NCBI RefSeq assembly: GCF_003369575.1
Contig: NZ_PIOC01000017.1
Span: 372,001 to 436,000, forward strand
Length of the DNA stretch: 64,000 bases
Origin: Oceanobacillus arenosus
Lineage (GTDB): Bacteria; Bacillota; Bacilli; Bacillales; Amphibacillaceae
Direction of reading: 5' to 3'
Part shown: in pieces, positions 26,176-35,073 of the stretch
Position numbering within the stretch: the first letter of the stretch is position 1
How the letters are laid out: every line of letters starts with the position of its first letter
Notes under the pieces: model-generated
The model's database searches: none
Seen by the model: the letters and a program-made list of their open reading frames with translations, nothing else
Told to the model about the DNA's origin: nothing
Translations under genes and position numbers: made by a program

Positions 26176-26616
26176 ATCAAATTAAGAGAACCATTACCTG
26201 AACTGACTGGGGCTACAACTTGGCTTAATAGTTATGCATTAAATAGGCAAGAATTAATTGGCGAAAAGCCTTTACTCGTACATTTCTGGTCGATTAGCTG
26301 CCATCTCTGTAAAAAAGCAATGCCACATGTGAACGAGCTAAAGGATGCATATCAAGACCACTTAAATGTAATTGCAGTTCACATGCCACTGTCTAAACAA
26401 GATATGAATATAGAAGAGATTACAAGAATTGCGCATGCACATCATATGACACAGCCAATTTTTATTGATAATGACTCATACTTATCTACTCAATTTCGAA
26501 CACGTTTTGTGCCGACCTATTATGTATTTGATCGAAATGGCGAGCTTAGACATTATCAAACTGATGGAAAAATGAGTACGATAATAAATCGGATAAATCG
26601 GATCCTCGATAAGTAA
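26176..26616 (+). CDS. ykuV: Thiol-disulfide oxidoreductase YkuV, apparently with an ATC start
   Basis: 146-aa thioredoxin-fold protein aligned end to end with B. subtilis YkuV. After the first codon it reads KLREPLPELTGATTWLN, then EKPLLVHFWSISCHLCKKAMP with the CxxC site CHLC, then TQPIFIDND and VPTYYVFDRNGELRHYQ. There is no ATG, GTG or TTG between the in-frame stop at 26161 and the CxxC motif. Position 26176, where Met is expected, is ATC, and AAGGGGGG sits six bases before it. Starting at ATG 26320 would remove the active site. Probable roles are cytosolic disulfide exchange or redox defence. Confidence 0.82.
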   Translation: MKLREPLPELTGATTWLNSYALNRQELIGEKPLLVHFWSISCHLCKKAMPHVNELKDAYQDHLNVIAVHMPLSKQDMNIEEITRIAHAHHMTQPIFIDNDSYLSTQFRTRFVPTYYVFDRNGELRHYQTDGKMSTIINRINRILDK

Positions 26617-26629
26617 GCAATCGGTAAAA

Positions 26630-26662
26630 AATACCCTTGCAATTAATTGCAAGGGTATTTTC
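26630..26662 (+). terminator. Terminator of ykuV
   Basis: AATACCCTTGCAATT/AATTGCAAGGGTATT perfect hairpin followed by TTCC. Confidence 0.85.
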
Positions 26663-26816
26663 CTGTGCGGTATTTTAAGTAAACTAGGATGTCACTTAGT
26701 CTCAATATTCATGTCGAAAAGATAATTTGAAAAATTATGCGAAATATATGGAAATTTATTTCGGAAACCGTTATATTAGTAATTACGGGAATTAACATCT
26801 AAGGGGGGGGAACAAT

Positions 26817-28565
26817 TTGAAAACGTTTAAACGGTTACAAGGTTTTTACTGGCCATACAAGAAATATTTACTTTGGTCTTTATTCTTCTTATTATTTGTA
26901 ACGACAATTACGATAGTGTATCCCATTATATTGCAGATAACGATTGACGAAGTTGTGGCGAAAGACAGGTATTCTTTAATTCCTTATATTTGTAGCATAT
27001 TCTTTATACTAATGATTATGAAAGGCTTATCTACCTTTGCTTTTCAATATCTAGGTGATTTATTTGGGATGACCTCTGTTTATAAATTACGTGGATCGAT
27101 TTATGATAAACTTCAAGCGTTATCATTCCGGTATTATGATAATGCAAAAACAGGGGATATTATGTCGCGCCTAACAGCAGATGTAGAAGGGTTTCGTTTC
27201 TTCTTATCTGCTGGGATTGCGGAATTAATTCGAACAATCTTATTAATTGTAATTAGTCTTGGTGTTATGTTTTACTATTCAGTCCCATTAGCGATTGTCA
27301 CGATGGCTGCAATGCCTTTTCTAATTGTTGTCGTTTACCGATTTGATAAGCGTGTACATCCAGCGTTTCGAAAAATAAGAAAGTCAATGGGTGTATTAAA
27401 TACAAGAATCCAAGAAAATATTAGTGGAATCAATACGGTTAAATCTTTGTCCAGAGAAGATTTCGAGGTAGAGAGATTTTCCACAAGCAATGACGAATAT
27501 CGCAATAACTATATCGATACATCAAAGCTATGGGCGAAGTACTTCCCGCTTATGGAATTTATCGGCAATATTTGTGTTATTGCATTACTCGGTTATGGTG
27601 GTTATTTAGTAATCGATGGTGGGCTTGCACTAGGAGAATTAGTAGCTTTCTTTAGTCTAGTATGGTATATCCTTGATCCATTAATGAATCTAGGGTTCAT
27701 CATTAATCAGTTTTCACAGGCAAAGGCATCTGGTGAACGATTAATCGAAATACTTGATGCAAAAGAAGATATTGTAGAAAAAGAAGATGCAGTAGATGTA
27801 CCGATAAAAGGTCATATTACATTTAAGGATGTAACCTTAACCTATGTTAAAGATGATGATTCCGCACTGAAAAACATTAGTTTCGATGCACCGCCAGGGA
27901 AAATTATCGGCTTAATAGGGGCCACTGGATCAGGAAAGACGAGTATAACGCAATTAATCACACGATTTTATGAGCCGGAAGATGGAGAGGTCTATGTTGA
28001 TGGTCGCCCTGTTTCCGATTATAGGCTTAAAACTCTACGTAAGCATATTGGTTTTGTCCTGCAAGAACCGTTTTTATTTTCAACAACAATAAGAGAAAAT
28101 ATTGCTTACGGTAATCCGAATGTAACGAATGAACAAATCATTGATGCAGCAAAAAGAGCGCAAGCACATGACTTTATCATGGAGATGCCAAAAGGATACG
28201 ATACAATGCTAGGAGAACGTGGAATGGGACTCTCTGGCGGACAAAAGCAGCGGATAGCAATTGCACGGGCTATCTGTATTAATCCAAGTATCCTAATTCT
28301 AGATGATGCAACATCCGCAGTTGATATGGAAACAGAATTTAAAATCCAGCATGCACTTCGAGAAGTGATGCAGGGGAGAACATCCTTTATTATCGCTCAT
28401 CGAATTTCTTCACTTAAGCATGCAGATGAAATCTTAGTGCTGGATGATGGGAAAATTGTTGAGCGTGGAACACATGATTATTTGCTGCAAAATAACGGTC
28501 CATATGAACGGATTTATAATATCCAATATCAAGACAAAGAAGCGGTTATGAATACAGCAAATTAA
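26817..28565 (+). CDS. ABC exporter half-transporter, subunit 1
   Basis: 582-aa fused membrane-ATPase protein of the multidrug/lipid exporter type. Six membrane segments occupy about residues 15-300. The ATPase has Walker A GATGSGKTS near 368, a full signature LSGGQKQ near 472 and Walker B ILILDDATSA near 492. Asp replaces the catalytic Glu after Walker B, so this subunit's own ATP site is probably inactive. TTG 26817 follows a strong AAGGGGGGGG. With the next gene it forms a heterodimer; substrate unknown. Confidence 0.88.
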   Translation: MKTFKRLQGFYWPYKKYLLWSLFFLLFVTTITIVYPIILQITIDEVVAKDRYSLIPYICSIFFILMIMKGLSTFAFQYLGDLFGMTSVYKLRGSIYDKLQALSFRYYDNAKTGDIMSRLTADVEGFRFFLSAGIAELIRTILLIVISLGVMFYYSVPLAIVTMAAMPFLIVVVYRFDKRVHPAFRKIRKSMGVLNTRIQENISGINTVKSLSREDFEVERFSTSNDEYRNNYIDTSKLWAKYFPLMEFIGNICVIALLGYGGYLVIDGGLALGELVAFFSLVWYILDPLMNLGFIINQFSQAKASGERLIEILDAKEDIVEKEDAVDVPIKGHITFKDVTLTYVKDDDSALKNISFDAPPGKIIGLIGATGSGKTSITQLITRFYEPEDGEVYVDGRPVSDYRLKTLRKHIGFVLQEPFLFSTTIRENIAYGNPNVTNEQIIDAAKRAQAHDFIMEMPKGYDTMLGERGMGLSGGQKQRIAIARAICINPSILILDDATSAVDMETEFKIQHALREVMQGRTSFIIAHRISSLKHADEILVLDDGKIVERGTHDYLLQNNGPYERIYNIQYQDKEAVMNTAN

Positions 28566-28584
28566 TTAGGAGGTGACTGGTACA

Positions 28585-30414
28585 ATGGCAGAAGCAACAG
28601 ATAGGAAAAAAGAAAACAGGCATTTAAAACGATTTTATTATACCGTAGATCAAGCAATCGATAAACCATTTAACTGGAAGCAAATGCTACGTTTACTGCA
28701 ATATGTTAAACCATATGGGAAGACATACCTCCCTGCGGCTTTGATTGCAATGTTACTTTCCACCATTATTCGTTTAACCGTACCAATACTTATTGGTAAA
28801 GTGGCAGTTGATGTTGCAATCATGAATCAAGATATTACGATGTTAAATTATCTTGTAATTGGGATAGGGGTTCTATACTTATTGAATTATGTTGCGAACG
28901 TATTCCGGATTAAATGGGTGAATCAACTGGGTCAAAATGTCATTTTTGATTTAAGGCAGCATTTATTCTCCCATGTTGAGCGCCTGTCACATCGATTCTT
29001 TGATAGCAGGTCAGCAGGATCTATTTTAGTCAGAATCTTAAATGATGTAAACTCGTTGCAGGAGCTATTTACGAATGGGATTATCAATTTATTGATGGAT
29101 TTCGTCACATTAATTGCAATTGTTGTGATTCTATTTGCATTAAGCCCACAACTTGCACTCGCAGTAATTATTGTGATTCCACTAATGTTCCTAATTTCAA
29201 CAAGATTAAGGAAGATGATTCGGAGAACCTGGCAGGATGTACGTATGCATCAATCACGACTAAATTCTCATTTAAACGAAGGACTTCAGGGCATGAGAAT
29301 TACCCAATCGTTTACACAGGAAAATGAAAATGCAGAGTTTTTTAATGGTGTAAATCAAGGGTATTTTAATAGCTTTCGAATTGCTTCGAAGCGAAGTGCC
29401 ATGTTCCGTCCGTTAGTTGATATATGTGATGCAGTTGGAACGATTATCTTAATTGCGTTCGGTTCTTATTTAATCTTAAATGGTACAATTCAGGTAGGTA
29501 CGTTTGTATCGTTTGCCTTTTTCTTAGGTATGTTCTGGGGACCAATTTCAAGATTAGGACAAATGTATAACCAGCTGCTAATGGCAATGGCGTCTTCTGA
29601 GCGTATATTTGAATTTCTAGATGAAGAATCGAATGTAGAAGAGAAACAAAATGCATATGTGTTTACTGATATGAAAGGACATATTGAGTTTGATCATGTC
29701 GAATTTTCATATGAGGAAGACAGGATTGCATTGCATGAAATCTCACTGGATATGAAGGAAGGAGAGACGGTTGCACTTGTTGGTCATACCGGTAGTGGAA
29801 AGTCGACAATCGCTAACTTAATCAGCCGTTTCTATGATCCTACAAAAGGGTCAGTAAAAATTGATGGTATCGATTTAAAGGATGTCACGTTAGATAGCTT
29901 GCGAAGTCAAATAAGTGTGGTTCTACAGGATACATTTATTTTCTCTGGAACCATTATTGAAAATATTCGCTTTGGCAGGCCAAATGCAACCGATGAAGAG
30001 GTAATGAAGGCAGCTGAAGTAGTTGGAGCGGATGATTTCATTCAGCGTCTATCGAATGGATATTATACAGAGGTTGAAGAGAGAGGAAATATTTTATCAG
30101 CTGGGGAACGCCAATTGCTTTCCTTTGCAAGAGCATTGTTAGCCAATCCAAGAATTATTATTTTGGATGAGGCTACTGCAAGTATTGATACGGAAACAGA
30201 GGTAAAGATTCAAGAAGCAATGCGTACCTTGTTAAAGGGAAGAACATCTATTATTATTGCACATCGGTTATCAACGATTCGAGAGTCGGATACGATTTTC
30301 GTCTTAGAACAGGGGAATATCATCGAGCAAGGGGATCATGAGCAATTAATGAACCATCAAGGTAAGTATTATGATTTGGTTCAATCACAGTTTCAAATGT
30401 TAGATGCGATATAA
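28585..30414 (+). CDS. ABC exporter half-transporter, subunit 2
   Basis: 609-aa partner of the preceding subunit, starting 19 bp after it. Six membrane segments lie at about 45-330, then Walker A GHTGSGKST, a degenerate signature LSAGERQ and Walker B IIILDEATAS with the catalytic Glu. Together the two make one good composite site (this Walker B with subunit 1's LSGGQ) and one degenerate site, the pattern of heterodimeric exporters such as LmrCD and BmrCD. ATG 28585 is used, since GTG 28573 lies in the AGGAGGTG ribosome site. Confidence 0.9.
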   Translation: MAEATDRKKENRHLKRFYYTVDQAIDKPFNWKQMLRLLQYVKPYGKTYLPAALIAMLLSTIIRLTVPILIGKVAVDVAIMNQDITMLNYLVIGIGVLYLLNYVANVFRIKWVNQLGQNVIFDLRQHLFSHVERLSHRFFDSRSAGSILVRILNDVNSLQELFTNGIINLLMDFVTLIAIVVILFALSPQLALAVIIVIPLMFLISTRLRKMIRRTWQDVRMHQSRLNSHLNEGLQGMRITQSFTQENENAEFFNGVNQGYFNSFRIASKRSAMFRPLVDICDAVGTIILIAFGSYLILNGTIQVGTFVSFAFFLGMFWGPISRLGQMYNQLLMAMASSERIFEFLDEESNVEEKQNAYVFTDMKGHIEFDHVEFSYEEDRIALHEISLDMKEGETVALVGHTGSGKSTIANLISRFYDPTKGSVKIDGIDLKDVTLDSLRSQISVVLQDTFIFSGTIIENIRFGRPNATDEEVMKAAEVVGADDFIQRLSNGYYTEVEERGNILSAGERQLLSFARALLANPRIIILDEATASIDTETEVKIQEAMRTLLKGRTSIIIAHRLSTIRESDTIFVLEQGNIIEQGDHEQLMNHQGKYYDLVQSQFQMLDAI

Positions 30415-30426
30415 AATGAGTTGGAA

Positions 30427-30458
30427 GAGTGCATATCGAAATGGGTATGCACCTTTTC
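30427..30458 (+). terminator. Terminator of ABC exporter operon
   Basis: GTGCATA/TATGCAC hairpin then CTTTTC; moderately strong. Confidence 0.65.
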
Positions 30459-30460
30459 TA

Positions 30461-30611
30461 GGTAGTTAAGAAAGTATAACGACTATCTGAACGCATAAGT
30501 GAGGCCTACAGGATTTAGGTCAGTTCGGTGTTGCGACAGGACGTCGCATTTTTAACCGAACTTGCCCTAAAGGCTGTCACCGAAAGGCTTAGTGACAACC
30601 AAGTTTTCTAA
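30461..30611 (+). repeat. Dispersed repeat family B, long copy with an extra hairpin module
   Basis: Starts GGTAGTTAAGAAAGTATAA and ends GTGACAACCAAGTTTTCTAA. Compared with the 33384 copy it carries about 65 extra bases holding nested inverted repeats AGTTCGGT/ACCGAACT and GCGAC/GTCGC. Confidence 0.8.
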
Positions 30612-30662
30612 TAAAAAATATGGTATGATAATGATAAAGTTAGGTAGACATGGGGGTACAAG

Positions 30663-31328
30663 ATGAAAAAGGAATTTGCAGTTATTGGATTAGGCCGCTT
30701 TGGCGGAAGTATTTGTAGGGAATTGAGTTTAGAAGGAATGCAAGTACTGGCAATTGATAAAGATGAAGAAAAGGTAAATGAATTTAAAAATATTGCCTCC
30801 CATGCGGTTATATTAGACTCAACGGATGAGGATTCTTTAAGAGAAATTGGAATAAGTAATTTTGAACATGTTATCGTCGCAATTGGTGAAAATATACAGG
30901 CAAGCATTTTAACGACAGTCATTTTATCTGAATTAGGCGTAAATCGAATTACAGTTAAGGCGCAAAATGATTATCATGAAAAAATACTAAATAAAATTGG
31001 CGCCCATCAAATTGTGCATCCTGAACGTGACATGGGGAGACGAATTGCCCATAATCTGATCTCTAGTAATATTCTTGACTATCTCGAATTATCGGATGAG
31101 CACAGTATTGTCGAGGTTAAGGTAGGGCGGAAGATGAAAGGGAAAACATTAATTGACCTAGACATCCGTGCAAATTATGGATGTAATGTTGTTGCTATCA
31201 AACAAGGAAAGTCGATCAATGTTTCGCCAATGGCGGATGAAGTACTTAAAGAGGATGAAGTATTAATCGTAATCGGTGCGGATATTGATATATCAAGATT
31301 CGAAAAGAATTTAGTTATTGATGATTAA
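30663..31328 (+). CDS. ktrC: Ktr potassium channel regulatory RCK subunit, KtrC-like
   Basis: 221-aa cytosolic gating ring subunit. The RCK_N Rossmann domain has GLGRFGGS near residue 9 and the acidic nucleotide contact LAIDKDE. The RCK_C domain (about 140-221) binds c-di-AMP in relatives. Its position directly before rnjA-rpoY-def-ykyA-pdh is that of B. subtilis ktrC (ykqB). The membrane partner is probably the KtrB/KtrD-like protein at 16550. Confidence 0.92.
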   Translation: MKKEFAVIGLGRFGGSICRELSLEGMQVLAIDKDEEKVNEFKNIASHAVILDSTDEDSLREIGISNFEHVIVAIGENIQASILTTVILSELGVNRITVKAQNDYHEKILNKIGAHQIVHPERDMGRRIAHNLISSNILDYLELSDEHSIVEVKVGRKMKGKTLIDLDIRANYGCNVVAIKQGKSINVSPMADEVLKEDEVLIVIGADIDISRFEKNLVIDD

Positions 31329-31381
31329 GAAGCAAATTGAAAGGGGCTTAATTCTGTCGGAAAGTAATTAATAGTTATAAA

Positions 31382-31415
31382 ACAAGACCTGAATTATTAA
31401 ATTCAGGTCTTGTTT
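31382..31415 (+). terminator. Terminator of ktrC
   Basis: ACAAGACCTGAATT/AATTCAGGTCTTGT hairpin followed by TT; convergent with rnjA. Confidence 0.85.
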
Positions 31416-31462
31416 GGTAGTTAAGAAAATATAAAATATTTCTTACTACATAGTTTTCTAAT
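31416..31462 (+). repeat. Dispersed repeat family B, minimal copy
   Basis: GGTAGTTAAGAAAATATAAA, ATATTTCTTACTACATA, GTTTTCTAAT. Only the first hairpin and the terminal tail remain. It abuts the 3' end of rnjA. Confidence 0.8.
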
Positions 31463-31464
31463 AT

Positions 31465-33132
31465 TTACACTTCCATGATAATTGGTAATACCATTGGACG
31501 GCGTTTTGTTTTTTCATATAGGAATGGTGCAATGGTATCGGTGATTTCATTTTTAATTTCCGACCATTGGGTTGTTTTTCTTTCCATTACCTTAGATAGA
31601 TGACTTGAAACAAGTTTCTGTGCCTCATTAATTAGGTCCTCAGATTCCCTCATATAAACAAATCCACGGGAAATAATATCTGGGCCTGCCGCAATTCTGA
31701 ATTCTTTCATATTAATGCTGACTACGACGATTACTAAACCTTCCTCGGATAGGATTCGGCGGTCGCGTAAAACAATATTACCAATGTCGCCAATCCCACT
31801 TCCATCAACATAAATGGAGCCAGAAGGGATTTTACCAGCAATTTCACCTTGTTCTTTTCCTAGAGCTAATACATCACCATTATCCATGATGAAGATATTA
31901 CTTGGATCAACACCGCAAGCTATTGCGAGTTTCTCATGCTCTTTAAACATCCGGTATTCTCCATGAATCGGTAGGAAGAACTTAGGTTGGATAAGTCGTA
32001 ACATTAATTTCTGATCTTCTTGTGCACCATGCCCTGAAGTATGAACATTGTTCAATTTTCCGTGGATTACTTCAGCACCAGCACGGTATAATTTATTGAT
32101 GATTCTTGATACACTGACCGTATTACCAGGGATTGGTGAAGATGAGAATACGACAGTGTCACCAGGTATTAATTGGATTTGTCGATGTGTTCCATTTGCA
32201 ATTCTTGATAATGCTGCCATCGACTCACCTTGTGAACCAGTACAAAGGATCGTTACTTCATTCGCAGGTAGTCGGTTAAGCTGATGTGCATCAATAAAGG
32301 TTTCTTTTGGTGCTTGAATATATCCTAGCTCAAGACCAAGGTTGATAGCTGATTCCATACTTCTACCAAATACTGCAACCTTACGATTATATTTCATAGC
32401 AGATTCGATGACTTGTTGCAGTCTGTAAATATTAGAGGCGAAGGTGGCAAAAATCAATCTACCATCTGCACGATTGAAAATATCGTTAATACTTTGACCT
32501 ACAACGCTTTCTGACATCGTATAACCAGGGACTTCACTATTTGTACTGTCTGAAAGTAAGCAAAGAACGCCTTCTTTACCAATCTCAGCCATTTTTGCAA
32601 GATTAGCTGGTTCGCCAACTGGAGTAAAGTCAAATTTGAAATCTCCAGTATGAACAATATTTCCAGGTGGTGTTTTAACGACGACACCATATGCATCTGG
32701 AATACTGTGTGTAGTACGGAAAAAGCTTACGGAAGTTTTACGGAATTTAATAACATCATCTTCTTGTATAATGTTTAATTTTGCAGTTCTTAATAAACCA
32801 TGTTCATCTAATTTATTTCTAATTAATCCGATTGCAAGTTTTCCTGCATAAATTGGAATATTTACTTCACGTAATAGGAATGGGATACCGCCAATGTGAT
32901 CCTCATGTCCATGAGTTATGAATAATCCTTTAATTTTATCTTGGTTTTGTACGATATAGGTATAATCTGGTATTACGTAGTCAATTCCAAGAAGTTCATC
33001 TTCAGGGAACTTAACTCCAGCATCAATTAAAATAATTTCATCCTGGAATTGAACGCCATACGTATTTTTTCCTATTTCACCTAGTCCACCAAGCGCGAAT
33101 ACAGCTGTCTGATCATTTTTTACAAATTTCAT
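31465..33132 (-). CDS. rnjA: Ribonuclease J1
   Basis: 555-aa metallo-beta-lactamase/beta-CASP ribonuclease with 5'-exonuclease and endonuclease activity in mRNA turnover. The metal motif [10 protein letters not shown] has His74, His76, Asp78 and His79. Further motifs are [18 protein letters not shown] and the beta-CASP stretch [16 protein letters not shown]. The dimerising C-terminal domain is complete. ATG is two bases after the rpoY stop, so rpoY-rnjA is an operon as in other bacilli. Confidence 0.97.
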   Translation of the reverse strand: MKFVKNDQTAVFALGGLGEIGKNTYGVQFQDEIILIDAGVKFPEDELLGIDYVIPDYTYIVQNQDKIKGLFITHGHEDHIGGIPFLLREVNIPIYAGKLAIGLIRNKLDEHGLLRTAKLNIIQEDDVIKFRKTSVSFFRTTHSIPDAYGVVVKTPPGNIVHTGDFKFDFTPVGEPANLAKMAEIGKEGVLCLLSDSTNSEVPGYTMSESVVGQSINDIFNRADGRLIFATFASNIYRLQQVIESAMKYNRKVAVFGRSMESAINLGLELGYIQAPKETFIDAHQLNRLPANEVTILCTGSQGESMAALSRIANGTHRQIQLIPGDTVVFSSSPIPGNTVSVSRIINKLYRAGAEVIHGKLNNVHTSGHGAQEDQKLMLRLIQPKFFLPIHGEYRMFKEHEKLAIACGVDPSNIFIMDNGDVLALGKEQGEIAGKIPSGSIYVDGSGIGDIGNIVLRDRRILSEEGLVIVVVSINMKEFRIAAGPDIISRGFVYMRESEDLINEAQKLVSSHLSKVMERKTTQWSEIKNEITDTIAPFLYEKTKRRPMVLPIIMEV

Positions 33133-33134
33133 AA

Positions 33135-33344
33135 TTAAATATTCTCCAATTCAAAATTTCCGGATTTCTGTTCATATTCTAGATGTGCAGCATCTAGCAC
33201 TTGGATTAACTCGATATTATAGTCGCGATCGTTTAATTTTTGGCGAACTTCGCGTACTGAATTTGCTTCCAAGTACAAACTTTTTGTTTTTTCACGGACG
33301 GGTGTTTCATTTAAAGATTCTTGATACAATACTTTATAAATCAT
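33135..33344 (-). CDS. rpoY: RNA polymerase epsilon subunit RpoY
   Basis: 69-aa small subunit of Firmicutes RNA polymerase (formerly YkzG, DUF1447). Characteristic segments are [32 protein letters not shown] and [23 protein letters not shown] precedes ATG. It is the first gene of the rpoY-rnjA pair. Confidence 0.95.
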   Translation of the reverse strand: MIYKVLYQESLNETPVREKTKSLYLEANSVREVRQKLNDRDYNIELIQVLDAAHLEYEQKSGNFELENI

Positions 33345-33383
33345 TCTATCTCTCCTGACCTAAATCTGATTCTTTTTATTTTT

Positions 33384-33470
33384 GGTAGTTAAGAAAGTAT
33401 AAATCCATTCTTACTACATAAGTGCAACTAAGGCTGTCACCAAAATGCTTGGTGACATCCAAGTTTACTA
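33384..33470 (+). repeat. Dispersed repeat family B, two-hairpin reference copy
   Basis: GGTAGTTAAGAAAGTATAA, CATTCTTACTACATAAGTGC, AACTAAGGCTGTCACC, GGTGACATCCAAGTTTACTA. Hairpin 1 is formed by TAAGAA/TTCTTA, hairpin 2 by TGTCACC/GGTGACA. Confidence 0.85.
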
Positions 33471-33632
33471 AATTGTTTAATAAAGCTATCGACTATTATT
33501 CAAGTGATAACTAAAGTGTCTTAATAAATTAGATGTTATTTATTTTCCGTAGCCGTATTAAAATAAGCCTATTATGCTTCCGAAACATAACCAGTTTAAC
33601 TTGCAATACTTAATTCGTTGTGATTGGTGATA

Positions 33633-33737
33633 TCAATGATAGTCTTTTTCAAAAGTTGTAGGTACACGTCCTTCTTTGCCTAAAAATTCCTTCCAGCGTT
33701 TCTTTAGCTTTTCTTTTAGGCGCTTCAGCATAATCAT
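33633..33737 (-). CDS. Cationic 34-aa peptide, unknown
   Basis: Starts with a strong ribosome site (GGAAGGAG) before ATG 33737. The peptide reads MIMLKRLKEKLKKRWKEF followed by LGKEGRVPTTFEKDYH. The first 20 residues form an amphipathic, highly basic helix. I know no family. It lies about 290 bp upstream of rpoY on the same strand, with a terminator-like hairpin further upstream. Confidence 0.6.
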   Translation of the reverse strand: MIMLKRLKEKLKKRWKEFLGKEGRVPTTFEKDYH

Positions 33738-33945
33738 GCACGTCTCCTTCCAAATATTTAAGAAAAGCAACATAAACATCTACCGATCCAATCCCTCTTA
33801 ACTACAGTATAGTACGATTTGAGGAAATATGAAATACAAATCCATGATTTATCTTAAAAATCGTATTAATTTCTAGGGAATTTGTTGATATGAGTATGTT
33901 TTGCAGAGAAATAATAATTATTCATTTTCAGGAATGATACCCCTA

Positions 33946-33985
33946 AAATACAAAAAGTGCCCAATGATGGGCACTTTTTGTATTT
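33946..33985. terminator. Strong bidirectional terminator-like hairpin
   Basis: Perfect 18-bp stem (AAATACAAAAAGTGCCCA and its inverse) with loop ATGA; T-rich arms on both strands. On the minus strand it could end the def transcript after a 350-base trailer. Confidence 0.75.
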
Positions 33986-34182
33986 ATACAGCGTGTAAGT
34001 ATTTTTGCCACTTAACAAATATTAAATAATTAAAATTCGATATAAACAGTGGACTAGTGATAATTTTGGTTTCAGATCTTTAGAGAAGTTGAAATCGCTC
34101 AAAAGGTTACATTGGTTTACTTCAATTAACGTCGTTTGTAAGAGGTAAGCCGCGCTTTTATATATGATTTTTTACAATCCCA

Positions 34183-34310
34183 GCGTAAGAATACACGAAG
34201 ACTCCTGCTGGAAGAAGAGGCTCACCAGCTCCCCGCGGAAAGCGTACTGTATTTCTGTAGCGAACAGCCTGGGAACCTTAAGCACTAAACTAATCAGCAG
34301 TTTATATAAA
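34183..34310. repeat. Dispersed repeat family C, copy 1
   Basis: Contains GAAGACTCCTGCTGGAAG, GGCTCACCAGCTCCCC, GCGGAAAGCG, GTATTTCTGTAGCGA and CCTTAAGCACTAAACTAA. Closely related blocks occur at 62891. It is GC-rich against its surroundings. The rest of the 595-bp gap 33738-34332 holds only the hairpin above. Confidence 0.75.
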
Positions 34311-34332
34311 ACCGGTATTAGTAACGTATTCC

Positions 34333-34884
34333 TTATTCGATGACAGTTGAGTTGTCAGGAACTGCATAAGGGAATTCTTTATTAATATGATCATAAAACA
34401 TGATACCATTTAAATGGTCAATTTCATGTTGGAAGACGATAGCTGGATAGCCTTTTAATCGAAGTTTTACTGGATTGCCATTAAGGTCTGTTGCTTTAAT
34501 CGTTACTCGTGCGTGACGGGGAACATATCCCTCAACAGGACGATCGACAGAGAGACAACCTTCACCAGCAGCCATATAAGATTGCTCAACAGAATGACTA
34601 ACAATCTTTGGATTTACTAATCCGTAATTGTATACTTTTCCATCCGCATCTTCAAAAAAAACTGCGATTAACCGTTTTTCAATACCGAGCTGTGGTGCTG
34701 CTAGACCAACGCCAGCTCGTAAGTCATATTTAGTTGCAATTTCTTCATCCTGACTATTTTTCAAAAACTCGAGCATGTCAAGTAGAAGTTGTTTATCATC
34801 ATCACGAATAGGAAGCTCTACATCCTTTGCTACATTTACTAGTGAAGGATGTCCTTCACGTACGATATCTTTCATAGTTATCAT
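34333..34884 (-). CDS. def: Peptide deformylase
   Basis: 183-aa metalloenzyme that removes the formyl group from nascent proteins. The three active-site motifs are all present: [10 protein letters not shown] at 58-67, EGCLSVD with metal-binding Cys110, and QHEIDHLNG with His153, Glu154 and His157. The insertion before motif 2 and the length indicate the type 2 (DefB/YkrB) class of Gram-positives. AAAGGAG lies before ATG. Position between rnjA and ykyA-pdh is conserved. Confidence 0.96.
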   Translation of the reverse strand: MITMKDIVREGHPSLVNVAKDVELPIRDDDKQLLLDMLEFLKNSQDEEIATKYDLRAGVGLAAPQLGIEKRLIAVFFEDADGKVYNYGLVNPKIVSHSVEQSYMAAGEGCLSVDRPVEGYVPRHARVTIKATDLNGNPVKLRLKGYPAIVFQHEIDHLNGIMFYDHINKEFPYAVPDNSTVIE

Positions 34885-35073
34885 TGTTCATACTCCTTTT
34901 ACATTACATAAAGTTACAATTTATATCATATTATTTTAACATAGGTTATAGGGTTTAATCATTAATTTAATATGCTAACATGTTAAGTAATAAATTGAAA
35001 ATCGTTTTTGAATGTTTTATGGTATAATGTAGAACATATTATTGAAGCAACTAGATGGTAGGAGGATGCTTGA

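Noticed and set aside
26320-26616. YkuV starting at ATG 26320
   Set aside because: That start has no ribosome site and removes the CxxC active site and 48 residues that align with the family.
12098-33470. CRISPR array or riboswitch family from the recurring AAGTTTTCTAA motif
   Set aside because: Copies are kilobases apart, vary in length and orientation and lack spacer structure; they are dispersed repeats.
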